Assembly: GCA_913043255.1 (NCBI GenBank)
Contig: CAJWLK010000008.1
Span: forward strand, 1-64,000
Length of the DNA stretch: 64,000 bases
Source of the DNA: an uncultured Gemmatimonadota bacterium
Lineage (GTDB): Bacteria > Gemmatimonadota > Gemmatimonadetes > Palauibacterales > Palauibacteraceae
Direction of reading: 5' to 3'
Every line of letters starts with the position of its first letter. The first letter of the stretch is position 1. Under the pieces are notes generated by a model. It did no database searches and was not told where the DNA came from. It saw only the letters and a program-made list of their open reading frames with translations. Position numbers and translations under genes: made by a program. Below are positions 43,629-51,722 of this stretch, piece after piece.

Positions 43629-44882
43629 CTAGGAATTGTCTCCGAGAAGCACCATGACGAGCCCACTCCGAATTTTGGGCTCAAACCAAGTTGATTTGGG
43701 TGGCATCATTCGCCGTTGACGGCAAACATTGATGAATTGGCGCATTGTAACCGGTGGCAGGGTAACCGCAATATCAGCACGACCACTATCAATCTCACAT
43801 TCTAACCACACAGCGTCCTTATTGGCCCCGACAAAGGTAAGACGCTCGTCCCCAGCATCATCAACCCCGAGAGGGGTGAACAAGTGTTGTTGGACGATGT
43901 CGTGGTCGATGGAAGCTGATGCGTCCGCTGGATCAAAGATTGCCGGCTGTGGAATCAATCGAAGCCACCCATCCAGCTTCGTATAAAGCCCAATTTCGTG
44001 TGTAGTTAGAGGTTGGAAGGGACCGTCCGAAGGTGCCGGGCCCCATTTGAACGACGTATCCAACACCTGTGTTAGGGGTTTCGATCCCAGTGTTTCAGTC
44101 AATCGCAGGAGGCGGTTATACGGCGAAATTCCCATTTGGTCTGCGGCAAAAAACACTGTGAGGAAGTTTTCGTGACCTAACATCGCCGCAGCGGCGCTAC
44201 GGTGGTTACCGTCCGCAACGTAGGCTTCCGGCTCATCTGCAAGAAGTTGTTGGAAGCGTGAAATGGCACCCGGTTCCGTGATGAGCCAGATCCGGTGAAT
44301 CGTTCTGCCATTACCGGTCACCTCGTAGTGGGGCGGAATCCCAGCTACCTGACGGTCAAGAGCTGCTGCAAAACCGCCTGATTGGTCCTCGATGGCGAGA
44401 TTTACCGTGCCTACAATTGCCCTCGTAGCTTCGACAAGCTTGGCCCTCCCCCGGGCCTTAGGCTCACGTATACCTTCATTCCGGATGATTGAACCCTCGG
44501 GATTCGCCGCCGTTCGAATTTCTTCGGTCCGCGCCATACCACCTAACCCAATTTGCTTCGTCCTAGGGCGACTGGGATCCATAATCTCGTAGACGAATAG
44601 GAGACGCTCCATCTCACAAGTCAGAGCTGACTCACGAAGCTCCTCCATATTCCTACTAGCCCAGTCCAGGGCCTGCACGGAGTCACCCTCAATAATTTGC
44701 GAGGAATCATCCGTATCACAGTGTGCCATAGTAACACGAAGCACAGATTCAGGTGCCTCGTGAATTGCTCGCCAGATCTCAAGATCACCTTGAAATTCAT
44801 CGTAATTTGGAGCCGAAATTCGTTCTGCGGCGTCCGTGTTCACCGGGACGAGAGCCCGCGTTATGGGTTGGATCGTAATCAT
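43629..44882 (-). CDS. DUF1015 family protein
   Basis: The 417-residue protein belongs to the DUF1015 family. Near the N-terminus it has TRALVPVNTDAAERISAPNY, matching the family's opening, and later the conserved YVADGNHRSAAAAML (usually IADGHHRYETA). The family has been linked to a free-serine kinase activity (SerK), but the function of this member is not known. The stop is followed by the 490-bp gap. It is divergent from the lipoprotein gene to its right, so the 218 bp between them hold promoters for both. Confidence 0.75.
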   Translation of the reverse strand: MITIQPITRALVPVNTDAAERISAPNYDEFQGDLEIWRAIHEAPESVLRVTMAHCDTDDSSQIIEGDSVQALDWASRNMEELRESALTCEMERLLFVYEIMDPSRPRTKQIGLGGMARTEEIRTAANPEGSIIRNEGIREPKARGRAKLVEATRAIVGTVNLAIEDQSGGFAAALDRQVAGIPPHYEVTGNGRTIHRIWLITEPGAISRFQQLLADEPEAYVADGNHRSAAAAMLGHENFLTVFFAADQMGISPYNRLLRLTETLGSKPLTQVLDTSFKWGPAPSDGPFQPLTTHEIGLYTKLDGWLRLIPQPAIFDPADASASIDHDIVQQHLFTPLGVDDAGDERLTFVGANKDAVWLECEIDSGRADIAVTLPPVTMRQFINVCRQRRMMPPKSTWFEPKIRSGLVMVLLGDNS

Positions 44883-45008
44883 AGTTCCATGATTGACTGG
44901 TTTGAAGGTCGAATCGGTTCGGTACGCTGGAATCTAACACCAGCGTGCGCAATTGTTAGGTGCGCTTATCGCATTGCACTTCTATGTTACATTGCAGTTG
45001 GAGTAGCA

Positions 45009-45065
45009 CACAGCACAAATACTTCTGGACCTGTATGTTAAGCATAATCAACAATTTGTGCTGTG
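45009..45065. promoter_or_regulatory. 12-bp perfect inverted repeat, possible operator or leader hairpin
   Basis: CACAGCACAAAT at 45009-45020 and ATTTGTGCTGTG at 45054-45065 are exact reverse complements, separated by 33 nt. The element lies between the divergent DUF1015 and lipoprotein genes, about 40-60 bp upstream of the latter. It could be a tall RNA hairpin in the leader of the lipoprotein mRNA, or two half-sites for a dimeric regulator. No U-tract follows on either side, so a terminator is unlikely. Confidence 0.5.
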
Positions 45066-45100
45066 AGAACTAGTGAAAGATAGCCAAGTGAGGTGCGTAG

Positions 45101-45679
45101 TTGGCCCATGGCGAAACCCGGGTTCAAATGAGTTCAACTCAAACAAGGTGGGGCGCGAGTCTGGTGTTGGCCATCACCCTAGGTGTATCGGCCTGCGAAG
45201 CAGATACAAACCCCTACGGCGTCCCATATCGGGCGCTGTACTCGATCATCGGAGCATATCGACCAGCTGAATTGCTGACGCGCACGTCACCATTCCGGCC
45301 CGGCAGGTGGAGCACCTCTGAGGATGGATCGGACATCCGGATCTCGGTCGGGTCGACTCGACAGATTAGCGGACGCATATTCATTCCTGGACGCGGCGCC
45401 GGAGGAACTGACCTCAACACCCATCTCCACGGCACATGGGCCTATGACGTTCCAGCACAGCAACTAACTGTTTATGTCGACCCTTCGATACCGATTGACC
45501 CGCCACGAATCGTGTTCCAGATCGAGTTCTTAGAAGACAGGATAAAACTAGGAGCTTCCACCATAATCGATGGGATTTCAGTAGACTTTGATCTCGCCAA
45601 ACCACTACCGCCTGAAGAGGCGCCAGCAACAGGTGGCGGAAACATTCCGTCGTTCAACCAGCTGCCCGGTAGACGCTAG
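45101..45679 (+). CDS. Small predicted lipoprotein of unknown function
   Basis: The 192-residue protein has a signal peptide ending in the lipobox LGVSAC (Cys at residue 32 from the first ATG), so it is probably a lipoprotein. The start could also be the ATG at 45128, which leaves a shorter n-region. The rest looks beta-rich: SDIRISVGSTRQISGRIFIP and PPRIVFQIEFLEDRIKL suggest a small barrel or lipocalin-like domain. The C-terminal end is Gly/Pro-rich. I recognise no family. Confidence 0.6.
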   Translation: MAHGETRVQMSSTQTRWGASLVLAITLGVSACEADTNPYGVPYRALYSIIGAYRPAELLTRTSPFRPGRWSTSEDGSDIRISVGSTRQISGRIFIPGRGAGGTDLNTHLHGTWAYDVPAQQLTVYVDPSIPIDPPRIVFQIEFLEDRIKLGASTIIDGISVDFDLAKPLPPEEAPATGGGNIPSFNQLPGRR

Positions 45680-45873
45680 AGTTCAGTTCAGGAATCTTTG
45701 AGAGAAACTCGCAAAAGTAGCTGAGTTAATTGGTGGCCATCATAAGTAGGACGGTTCTGATCTTGTCCGTAGGTTAAGAGAGCCAACTCAAGGCCTTCGG
45801 GAAAAAGACTACCGAACAGCACCGACGATCAATCCGCCAGATGATATCGGTGTCACCCTAACCGGAACTGCCT

Positions 45874-46650
45874 GTGACCAAGAAAACGAAGATCCGGGAC
45901 CCTCAGTATCGCGGCGTGGAACTCACCGCCCACCGTGTGTCCAAAGATGCTCTTAAGATCGTCAAAGGAAAGCAGCGTAGGGAGTGGATGGATGAACTCC
46001 CGGAGCGTTTCGCCTACCGGTGCCTTCCCCTACTCATCACAAATCAAGCCGGGTGGGATCTTTTGTGCCCGACTGGATTTTCCGTGCGCTGGAGCGGGAA
46101 ACCTGATCTCAAATCAATCAAGTTCAAGTGGGATAACAATCCCGCAGATTCGATTGCCTCTCATTTCGGATCTGGTGTCCTCACATTTACGCCGGGATAT
46201 CTCTTCCGCACTTCTAAAGATCACAATCTCTGGGTAAAAGGCTGCCCGAACTTACCGAAAGATGGAGTGGCACCATTAGAGGGAATCGTCGAGACCGACT
46301 GGGCACCGTTCACCTTCACAATGAACTGGAAGATTACCCGGGCCAAACAATGGATTCGGTTCGATAAAGACGAACCCATCTGCCGCATCCTACCCTTCCC
46401 CAGGTACTACCTCGATAAAGTACAACCACGAACCCGGGAATTGTCCGCCGACAAACAACTGCAAAACCAATACGTTGGCTGGCGAGATTCACGAGCCCAG
46501 TTCATCGACGATCTTCATGAACAGAAAGAACAAGCTGTAAAACAGGGATGGCAACGCACATACGTCCGGGGTCAAAACATGCAGGGCATAACGATGAAAG
46601 ATCACCAAACGAAGCTTAATCTTCGAGATTTTATTCCTGCAAAGAATTGA
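45874..46650 (+). CDS. DUF6065 family protein
   Basis: The 258-residue protein matches the DUF6065 pattern: WMDELPERFAYRCLPLLI, GWDLLCPTGFSVRWSGK, SHFGSGVLTFTPGYLFRT, GCPNLPKDGVAPLEGIVETD and DWAPFTFTMNWKITRA are all family-typical. No function is known to me. There is no signal peptide, and the C-terminus ends with a Lys-rich stretch. The start is a GTG. Members occur near metabolic or natural-product genes, but I see no operon partner here. Confidence 0.75.
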   Translation: MTKKTKIRDPQYRGVELTAHRVSKDALKIVKGKQRREWMDELPERFAYRCLPLLITNQAGWDLLCPTGFSVRWSGKPDLKSIKFKWDNNPADSIASHFGSGVLTFTPGYLFRTSKDHNLWVKGCPNLPKDGVAPLEGIVETDWAPFTFTMNWKITRAKQWIRFDKDEPICRILPFPRYYLDKVQPRTRELSADKQLQNQYVGWRDSRAQFIDDLHEQKEQAVKQGWQRTYVRGQNMQGITMKDHQTKLNLRDFIPAKN

Positions 46651-47039
46651 CGATTGGACCGTAGACGCAGTGCGCCACCATTTCGGTTGGAGGTTCTAGC
46701 TTCCGGCGAGCTGATAGCATGCGTACAAATCTGTACGTAATATCAAAATGCCTAGAGTCAACCCTCACGTGAAGTACGATCCTACCCTTTACCACTCGTC
46801 CTACTGACTCAACACCAGCACATGCAAAACCAATAAACAGTTTGTACTGCACAAACATCCAGTGCGCTCTAGGCATAGCAGTGCAATATCCACCTCTCAT
46901 GGACAGAATGGAATTCAGTCTTTATTCTGGGCCCGGAAAATCGGCAGCACCGGCCATCGAAACCCGTAGTGCATAAAGGTCGGCATCTGCGAAAATCGGT
47001 CACCTTTGGCGACACCCGCCTCTCTTCAGGAGTGTAGTA
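46651..47039 (+). promoter_or_regulatory. Long, structured 5' leader of the cold-shock gene
   Basis: This 389-bp gap has no credible gene. It contains two perfect small hairpins, CGTACA/TGTACG at 46722-46737 (loop AATC) and GTTTGT/ACAAAC at 46840-46856, and a 9-bp inverted repeat TGCCTAGAG/CTCTAGGCA at 46749-46757 and 46867-46875. Long folded 5' leaders are well known for cspA-type genes, whose translation depends on temperature-dependent refolding. AGGAG at 7 nt from the ATG gives a clear ribosome-binding site. The promoter is probably in the left part, but was not pinned down. Confidence 0.45.
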
Positions 47040-47255
47040 ATGCGAAAAACCGGAAGTGTGAAGTGGTTCAACGACCAAAAAGGCTTTGGTTTCATCTCGC
47101 TAGATGACGAATCAACCGAAGTCTTCGTCCACCACACAGCGATTCAAGGCGAAGGGTTTAAGAGCTTGAGCGAAGGTGAGAGAGTTGAACTCGACGTTGT
47201 GGAAGGACCCAAAGGTCCAAAAGCAGAAAACGTGACCAAAGAATCCGCAGTTTAA
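47040..47255 (+). CDS. Cold-shock-domain protein (CspA family)
   Basis: The 71-residue protein is a single cold-shock domain. It has both RNA-binding motifs, KGFGFI (RNP1) and VFVHHTAI (RNP2), and the opening [16 protein letters not shown]. These proteins bind single-stranded RNA and DNA and act as RNA chaperones. The ATG at 47040 is preceded by AGGAG. The gene stands alone behind a long structured leader and is followed by a probable terminator at 47274-47305. Confidence 0.95.
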   Translation: MRKTGSVKWFNDQKGFGFISLDDESTEVFVHHTAIQGEGFKSLSEGERVELDVVEGPKGPKAENVTKESAV

Positions 47256-47273
47256 GCTGACGGTCGAGAGACG

Positions 47274-47305
47274 AGTTCTAGAAGGGTTTTCTAGTCAGAA
47301 CTTTT
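47274..47305 (+). terminator. Probable intrinsic terminator of the cold-shock gene
   Basis: AGTTCTAGAA (47274-47283) pairs with TTCT (47289-47292) and AGAACT (47297-47302), leaving a 4-nt bulge (AGTC) and a GGGTT loop. A short T-run follows (47302-47305). It lies 19 bp after the stop codon. The stem is bulged, so efficiency may be partial. Confidence 0.5.
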
Positions 47306-47495
47306 CCATACTTGCGAAAGTAAACACCACAAGTGCGGGCGCTCAAAGTTAACTGGCTCCGTTCAGTCCGAAATTCTTGAGACAAGTCACTCCACATAAA
47401 GGTTTTCACCTCCATATTTTAGGGTGGCGAACAAAGGCAGACTCGGACAGGTTGCAAGAGTCACCAGAGTTCAGTCGCCATCGCGGGAGGTAATC

Positions 47496-48407
47496 GTGGA
47501 AGTGGATCGCAGGAAATTTCTTGCTTCTCTGGGTGCGGGCGCTCTATCCGTCATGACCCCAGAGGACCGGGCCGAAGCTCTAGAACACCACATGGTCGAC
47601 CTTCTCGATGGCGAGGACTTCGATCACCACCACGATCATGATCACCACCACATCCCTGATGGGGCGCCGTCAACTGCGGATCTTGATCCCGCAGTCCTCG
47701 ACACAAACGAGCTTCTAGCAGAAACAGCTGAGGCTGAGGCCGAACTACACGCCGAAGACCACCACCAAGATGAGGAAGAGCAAGAAAATCCTCAGGCTCG
47801 ACGCGGGACAGGGAACCTGTTTCGTAGCAACGAGCGCGTCCTTGAGCCCATGCCGAAGAAGCCAACATTAGAGGATTTTTTCCGTCTCCGTTTTGCCCCG
47901 GCTAATCACGTGTTACAAAGTGCCATGCACGCGTTGGAAGATGGTCAACCCGAAGAGAACGTCCTAGCTGGGCTCCTCCACGATGTGGTACAAAATCTTA
48001 TCAAGGTTGACCACGGGTGGTGGGGCGGCCAACTCGTCGAACCTTACGTGCCAGAATATGTGAGTTGGGGAATTCGGTATCATGCCGCACTTCGGTTTTA
48101 TCCAGATGAAGAGTACGGTTATGAATATCCAGAACTGTACAACCGAATATTCGGCGAAGACTATGTTCCACCCGCTTATATTAAGCAGCAAGCTGAGTTC
48201 GCAACGAAACACCCATTATATGTGTCAGCGCGGATGATCTGCGTTAACGACACATACGCGTTCCAACCAGAGAAGGAAGTCACACTCGATCCATTTATTG
48301 ATATCATTGGTCGTCACTTCAAGCAGCCAAAGGAAGGCCTTGGCTACGATAACAGCCCCGTGGCCCATATGTGGCGAACAATTGCGATGCCCGACAATCC
48401 GTTATAA
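47496..48407 (+). CDS. HD-domain oxygenase-like protein (PhnZ/MIOX type) with twin-arginine start and His-rich segment
   Basis: I start the gene at GTG 47496, which follows GGGAGG at 5 nt; a longer frame to 47424 lacks such a site. The 303-residue protein begins MEVDRRKFLASLGAGALSVM, a twin-arginine signal pattern. Residues 43-52 are His-rich (DHHHDHDHHH), followed by an acidic segment to about 100. The C-terminal domain has His138, His162-Asp163 (LLHDV), His173, His196 (RYHAAL) and Asp252 (VNDTYAF). This is the ligand order of the HD-type mixed-valent diiron oxygenases. The product likely feeds the aldehyde dehydrogenases downstream. Whether Tat export really occurs is not certain. Confidence 0.65.
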   Translation: MEVDRRKFLASLGAGALSVMTPEDRAEALEHHMVDLLDGEDFDHHHDHDHHHIPDGAPSTADLDPAVLDTNELLAETAEAEAELHAEDHHQDEEEQENPQARRGTGNLFRSNERVLEPMPKKPTLEDFFRLRFAPANHVLQSAMHALEDGQPEENVLAGLLHDVVQNLIKVDHGWWGGQLVEPYVPEYVSWGIRYHAALRFYPDEEYGYEYPELYNRIFGEDYVPPAYIKQQAEFATKHPLYVSARMICVNDTYAFQPEKEVTLDPFIDIIGRHFKQPKEGLGYDNSPVAHMWRTIAMPDNPL

Positions 48408-48453
48408 CAGCTAATTAATAGGAACACACAAGCAACCGAAGCGAAGACTTTAG

Positions 48454-48547
48454 GGAGGTGGATATTCCGACCAGGCTCCTTAGGTCTAAAGAGGCCCGAC
48501 CGACTAATCTGTCGAAGGGGCAAGCCTTACTGTTAGTGAACACCTCC
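48454..48547 (+). ncRNA. Candidate structured leader RNA (riboswitch-like) before the aldehyde dehydrogenases
   Basis: GGAGGTG (48454-48460) and CACCTCC (48541-48547) form a perfect 7-bp closing stem. Inside lie GACC/GGTC (48469-48472 and 48483-48486) and ACTAA/TTAGT (48503-48507 and 48533-48537) stems. The second encloses GTCGAAGGGGCAAGCC, which recalls the core of glycine-type riboswitches, but the other consensus elements of that family are absent. A terminator-like hairpin follows at 48555. I could not match it to a known riboswitch class. Upstream, TTGCGA and TATAAC with 15-bp spacing (48382-48408) could be a weak promoter. Confidence 0.4.
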
Positions 48548-48554
48548 GAACAGA

Positions 48555-48589
48555 GACTGGAGTGAATCTGTCCCAGTCCTTTTATTTTA
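48555..48589 (+). terminator. Terminator-like hairpin between the oxygenase and aldehyde dehydrogenase genes
   Basis: GACTGG (48555-48560) and CCAGTC (48573-48578) form a 6-bp stem with a 12-nt loop, followed by CTTTTATTTTA. A second pairing, CAGA (48551-48554) with TCTG (48567-48570), would compete with it. The layout suggests either the end of the oxygenase transcript or a conditional terminator of the leader RNA just before it. Confidence 0.45.
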
Positions 48590-48713
48590 GGCGAGCCAAG
48601 CCAGCCTTAGGTGCATAAGTTATCTGCTGCGGTCGTTAAAAATCTTGGCGTTACAAGCCCGTTATGTATCTGCCGCCGTAAACCCATCACGTGAAGGAGA
48701 AAAGGTCGACATC

Positions 48714-50144
48714 GTGAGCAACCGACTAAAGTTTTATATCAACGGAAAGTGGGTAGATCCGCTAACTACTCACAAATTGGGAGTCGTGAACCCCGCAACA
48801 GAAGAACTGATCGGTGAGATCGCAATGGGGGAGGCAGACGACGTAGATCAAGCCGTCATTGCAGCAAAAGAGGCATTTGAGACGTACTCTTCAGTAACGA
48901 AAGAAGAACGAGTTGCCTTACTCGAACGAATTATTAAAGGATACGAAACGCGAATTGATGACCTGGCAGATACAATCACCAAGGAGATGGGAGCTCCCTC
49001 GAGCCTTTCCTCAAAAGCCCAAGTTCCTGCAGGTCTCGGTCATCTTAAAAGAGCTCTTCAGGTGCTCGAAAACTTTGAGTTCGAAGAAGATCTAGGAACT
49101 TCACTTCTGGTTCATGAACCGATTGGTGTTTGTGCGTTTATCACTCCGTGGAATTGGCCACTAAACCAAATTGCCTGCAAGGTTGGACCAGCATTGGCAG
49201 CAGGATGCACGATGGTGCTCAAACCTTCAGAAGTCGCACCATTTAGTGCAATCCTGTTCACAGAAATCCTTCACGAAGCCGGCGTACCACCGGGCGTTTT
49301 CAACCTGGTCAACGGTGCTGGACCTGTCGTGGGGGCAGCATTGGCAGCCCACCCTAGCGTAGACATGGTGTCCTTCACGGGTTCAACCCGCGCCGGGGTC
49401 GAGGTTGCCAAAAAAGCGGCCCCAACCGTTAAGCGGGTCACGCAAGAACTTGGTGGGAAATCGGCTAACATCATCTTAGACGACGCAGAATTTGAGAAAG
49501 CTATCGCTCGTGGCGTTTTCCACGTATGTAACAACTCGGGTCAGTCCTGCAATGCTCCCACTCGGATGCTAGTCCCAGATGAACGTATGGAAGAAGCAGC
49601 TGCCATCGCTCGCACCACGGCAGAGAAAGTAAACGTCGGAGCCCCTGATGCAGATGACACAACCATTGGGCCAGTCGTTTCCGAAGTCCAGTTCAAAAAA
49701 ATCCAGGATCTGATCCAACAGGGTATAGATGAGGGGGCTAAACTCGTTGTGGGGGGGACAGGGCGGCCTGAGGCACTAGAGAGGGGATATTTTGTAAAGC
49801 CCACGGTATTTTCACACGTGAACAATGAGATGACGATCGCCCGCGAAGAAATTTTTGGGCCAGTTCTTGTCTTAATAAAGTATGAAGACATTGATGATGC
49901 TGTACGGATCGCCAACGACACACCCTACGGACTTTCAGGGTACATCTCTTCAGCGGACAAAGAGCGGGGGCAGGCGGTTGCCCGAAGAATTCGTTCTGGA
50001 CAAGTCCACCTGAACGGGGCATACGCAGACAATCGTGCTCCTTTCGGCGGATACAAACAGTCCGGGAATGGCCGCGAATGGGGAAAGTATGGGTTTGAGG
50101 AGTTTCTCGAAGTTAAAGCCATTTTTGGTTACCACGAAGGGTAA
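48714..50144 (+). CDS. NAD(P)-dependent aldehyde dehydrogenase
   Basis: I prefer the GTG at 48714 (476 residues, MSNRLKFYINGKWVDP...), which has AAAGG about 8 nt upstream. A longer frame from 48645 adds 23 residues with no family similarity. The protein has FITPWNWPLNQI, FTGSTRAGVEVAKKA, the catalytic Glu in VTQELGGKSANI and the catalytic Cys in NNSGQSCNAPTRM. It belongs to the NAD(P)-dependent ALDH superfamily. The substrate is not clear. It lies 2 nt before mmsA and downstream of the candidate leader RNA, and probably acts in the same pathway as mmsA. Confidence 0.85.
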   Translation: MSNRLKFYINGKWVDPLTTHKLGVVNPATEELIGEIAMGEADDVDQAVIAAKEAFETYSSVTKEERVALLERIIKGYETRIDDLADTITKEMGAPSSLSSKAQVPAGLGHLKRALQVLENFEFEEDLGTSLLVHEPIGVCAFITPWNWPLNQIACKVGPALAAGCTMVLKPSEVAPFSAILFTEILHEAGVPPGVFNLVNGAGPVVGAALAAHPSVDMVSFTGSTRAGVEVAKKAAPTVKRVTQELGGKSANIILDDAEFEKAIARGVFHVCNNSGQSCNAPTRMLVPDERMEEAAAIARTTAEKVNVGAPDADDTTIGPVVSEVQFKKIQDLIQQGIDEGAKLVVGGTGRPEALERGYFVKPTVFSHVNNEMTIAREEIFGPVLVLIKYEDIDDAVRIANDTPYGLSGYISSADKERGQAVARRIRSGQVHLNGAYADNRAPFGGYKQSGNGREWGKYGFEEFLEVKAIFGYHEG

Positions 50145-50146
50145 GG

Positions 50147-51676
50147 ATGAGCACTAGCATGACCGCAGAAACGCCGAAAGAGAGCGCTATCCGACCGATC
50201 CACCACCTAATTAACGGGGATCCTGTAGTCAGTGACTCTGGTCGCAAATCACCAGTTTTCAACCCGGCCACCGGGGAACAAACTGGCGAACTCGATCTGG
50301 CGAGTGTAAGCGACGTGGATATGGCTGTTTCCTCGGCGAAGGCTGCGTTCGATCAGTGGCGAAACGTAAGCCTTGCCCGACGAACAAAGTTGATGTTCGC
50401 GTATCGAGACCTCGTTTCAAGAAATGCTGAAGAGATCGCTCATCGGCTAACCGCAGAACACGGGAAAGTGATGAGCGATTCCATGGGTGAGGTCGCCCGC
50501 GGTCTGGAGAATATCGAGTACGCTTGCGGTCTCTCCGAACACCTTAAAGGCACTTATAGTGAGCACGCATCCACGGGAGTTGATGTTTATTCAGTTCGCC
50601 GCCCCCTTGGGGTAGTTGCGGGAATCACACCATTCAACTTTCCTGCTATGGTACCATTTTGGATGTTCCCAAATGCCATCGCGTGCGGGAACACGTTTAT
50701 TTTGAAGCCTTCTGAGCGCGATCCTTCAGCCCCCACTTTCATCGCAGAATTGCTCCAAGAAGCTGGTTTTCCACCGGGTGTTCTTAACGTGGTGCATGGT
50801 GACAAAGTCGCCGTGGATCGTTTACTAGAGCACAGAGACATACAGGCGGTCAGTTTTGTCGGATCGACTCCAATCGCCAAATACGTCTACGAACTGGGTT
50901 CAGCCAATGGAAAACGGGTCCAGGCTCTTGGCGGAGCCAAGAATCATATGGTGGTACTGCCAGACGCAGACATTGATCTTGCAGCTGACTGTGCTGTGTC
51001 GGCTGCCTATGGATCTGCAGGCGAACGCTGCATGGCCATTTCCGTGGTCGTCGCCGTGGGAGAAGTTGGAGATCCACTTGTTGCGGCAATCAAAACCCGT
51101 ACGAAAAAGCTACGAGTGGGACCGGGCACAAATCCAACATCTGAGATGGGACCACTCATCACAGCTGAACACCTTGGTCGCGTAACAAATTATATTTCAA
51201 CCGCTGCAGATAATGGCGCACGAATAGTTCTCGATGGGCGTGGAATCAAAGTGAATACTAGTGGATTCTTCTTAGGGGCAACGCTTCTTGACGACGTGAC
51301 AACAGAGATGTCCGTGTATACCGACGAGATTTTTGGCCCCGTCCTGTGTGTAGTACGCGTCAACACATACCATGAAGCAGTTGAATTGCTCGCAAATAAC
51401 CCGTGGGGCAACGGCGCTGCGATTTTTACGCGTGACGGCGGCGCGGCACGGAGGTTTCAGGAGGATGCTGATGCTGGCATGATTGGGCTCAACGTGCCCA
51501 TTCCCGTGCCCGTTGGTTACCACTCTTTTGGAGGGTGGAAAAACTCAGCCTTCGGGGCCCATACCATATATGGCCCCGAAGGCATCCACTTTTATACGCG
51601 CCCGAAAGTAATGACCACCCGCTGGCCAGACCCCTCAGGAAGCAAAGTGGACCTCGGTTTTCCAACTAACCAGTAG
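50147..51676 (+). CDS. mmsA: Methylmalonate-semialdehyde dehydrogenase (CoA-acylating)
   Basis: The 509-residue protein matches MmsA. It has SVRRPLGVVAGITPFNFPAM, PSERDPSAP, FVGSTPIAKYVYELGSANGK, ALGGAKNHMVVLPDAD and the catalytic Cys in YGSAGERCMAISV. MmsA oxidises methylmalonate or malonate semialdehyde to propionyl- or acetyl-CoA in valine, beta-alanine and inositol catabolism. It is in one operon with the aldehyde dehydrogenase 2 nt upstream. No other valine-degradation genes are in view, so the upstream substrate is open. Confidence 0.92.
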   Translation: MSTSMTAETPKESAIRPIHHLINGDPVVSDSGRKSPVFNPATGEQTGELDLASVSDVDMAVSSAKAAFDQWRNVSLARRTKLMFAYRDLVSRNAEEIAHRLTAEHGKVMSDSMGEVARGLENIEYACGLSEHLKGTYSEHASTGVDVYSVRRPLGVVAGITPFNFPAMVPFWMFPNAIACGNTFILKPSERDPSAPTFIAELLQEAGFPPGVLNVVHGDKVAVDRLLEHRDIQAVSFVGSTPIAKYVYELGSANGKRVQALGGAKNHMVVLPDADIDLAADCAVSAAYGSAGERCMAISVVVAVGEVGDPLVAAIKTRTKKLRVGPGTNPTSEMGPLITAEHLGRVTNYISTAADNGARIVLDGRGIKVNTSGFFLGATLLDDVTTEMSVYTDEIFGPVLCVVRVNTYHEAVELLANNPWGNGAAIFTRDGGAARRFQEDADAGMIGLNVPIPVPVGYHSFGGWKNSAFGAHTIYGPEGIHFYTRPKVMTTRWPDPSGSKVDLGFPTNQ

Positions 51677-51687
51677 GGAAAATGCGA

Positions 51688-51706
51688 GTGGAGGATACAC
51701 CTTCAC
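51688..51706. terminator. Possible bidirectional terminator between convergent genes
   Basis: GTGGAGG (51688-51694) and CCTTCAC (51700-51706) form a 7-bp stem with one G-T pair and an ATACA loop, in the 46-bp gap between the convergent mmsA and the dimethylformamidase-like gene. On the minus strand a short T-run follows at about 5 nt. On the plus strand no T-run follows, so its effect there would be weaker. Confidence 0.35.
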
Positions 51707-51722
51707 CCGTTACCGTTAGTCA

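Noticed and set aside
43493-43684. A short minus-strand frame between the DUF1015 and GGR-family genes
   Set aside because: Its codon usage is unlike the neighbouring genes and it overlaps the end of the DUF1015 gene. No family resemblance.
46631-46900. A minus-strand open frame of 89 codons across the leader of the cold-shock gene
   Set aside because: It overlaps the end of the DUF6065 gene antisense, lacks a clear ribosome-binding site, and its text looks random; I treat it as non-coding.
48511-48526. Glycine riboswitch core (GTCGAAGGGGCAAGCC)
   Set aside because: The distal AAACTCTCAGG and AAAGGAC elements of the family are absent, so I did not name the class and kept it as an unclassified candidate.
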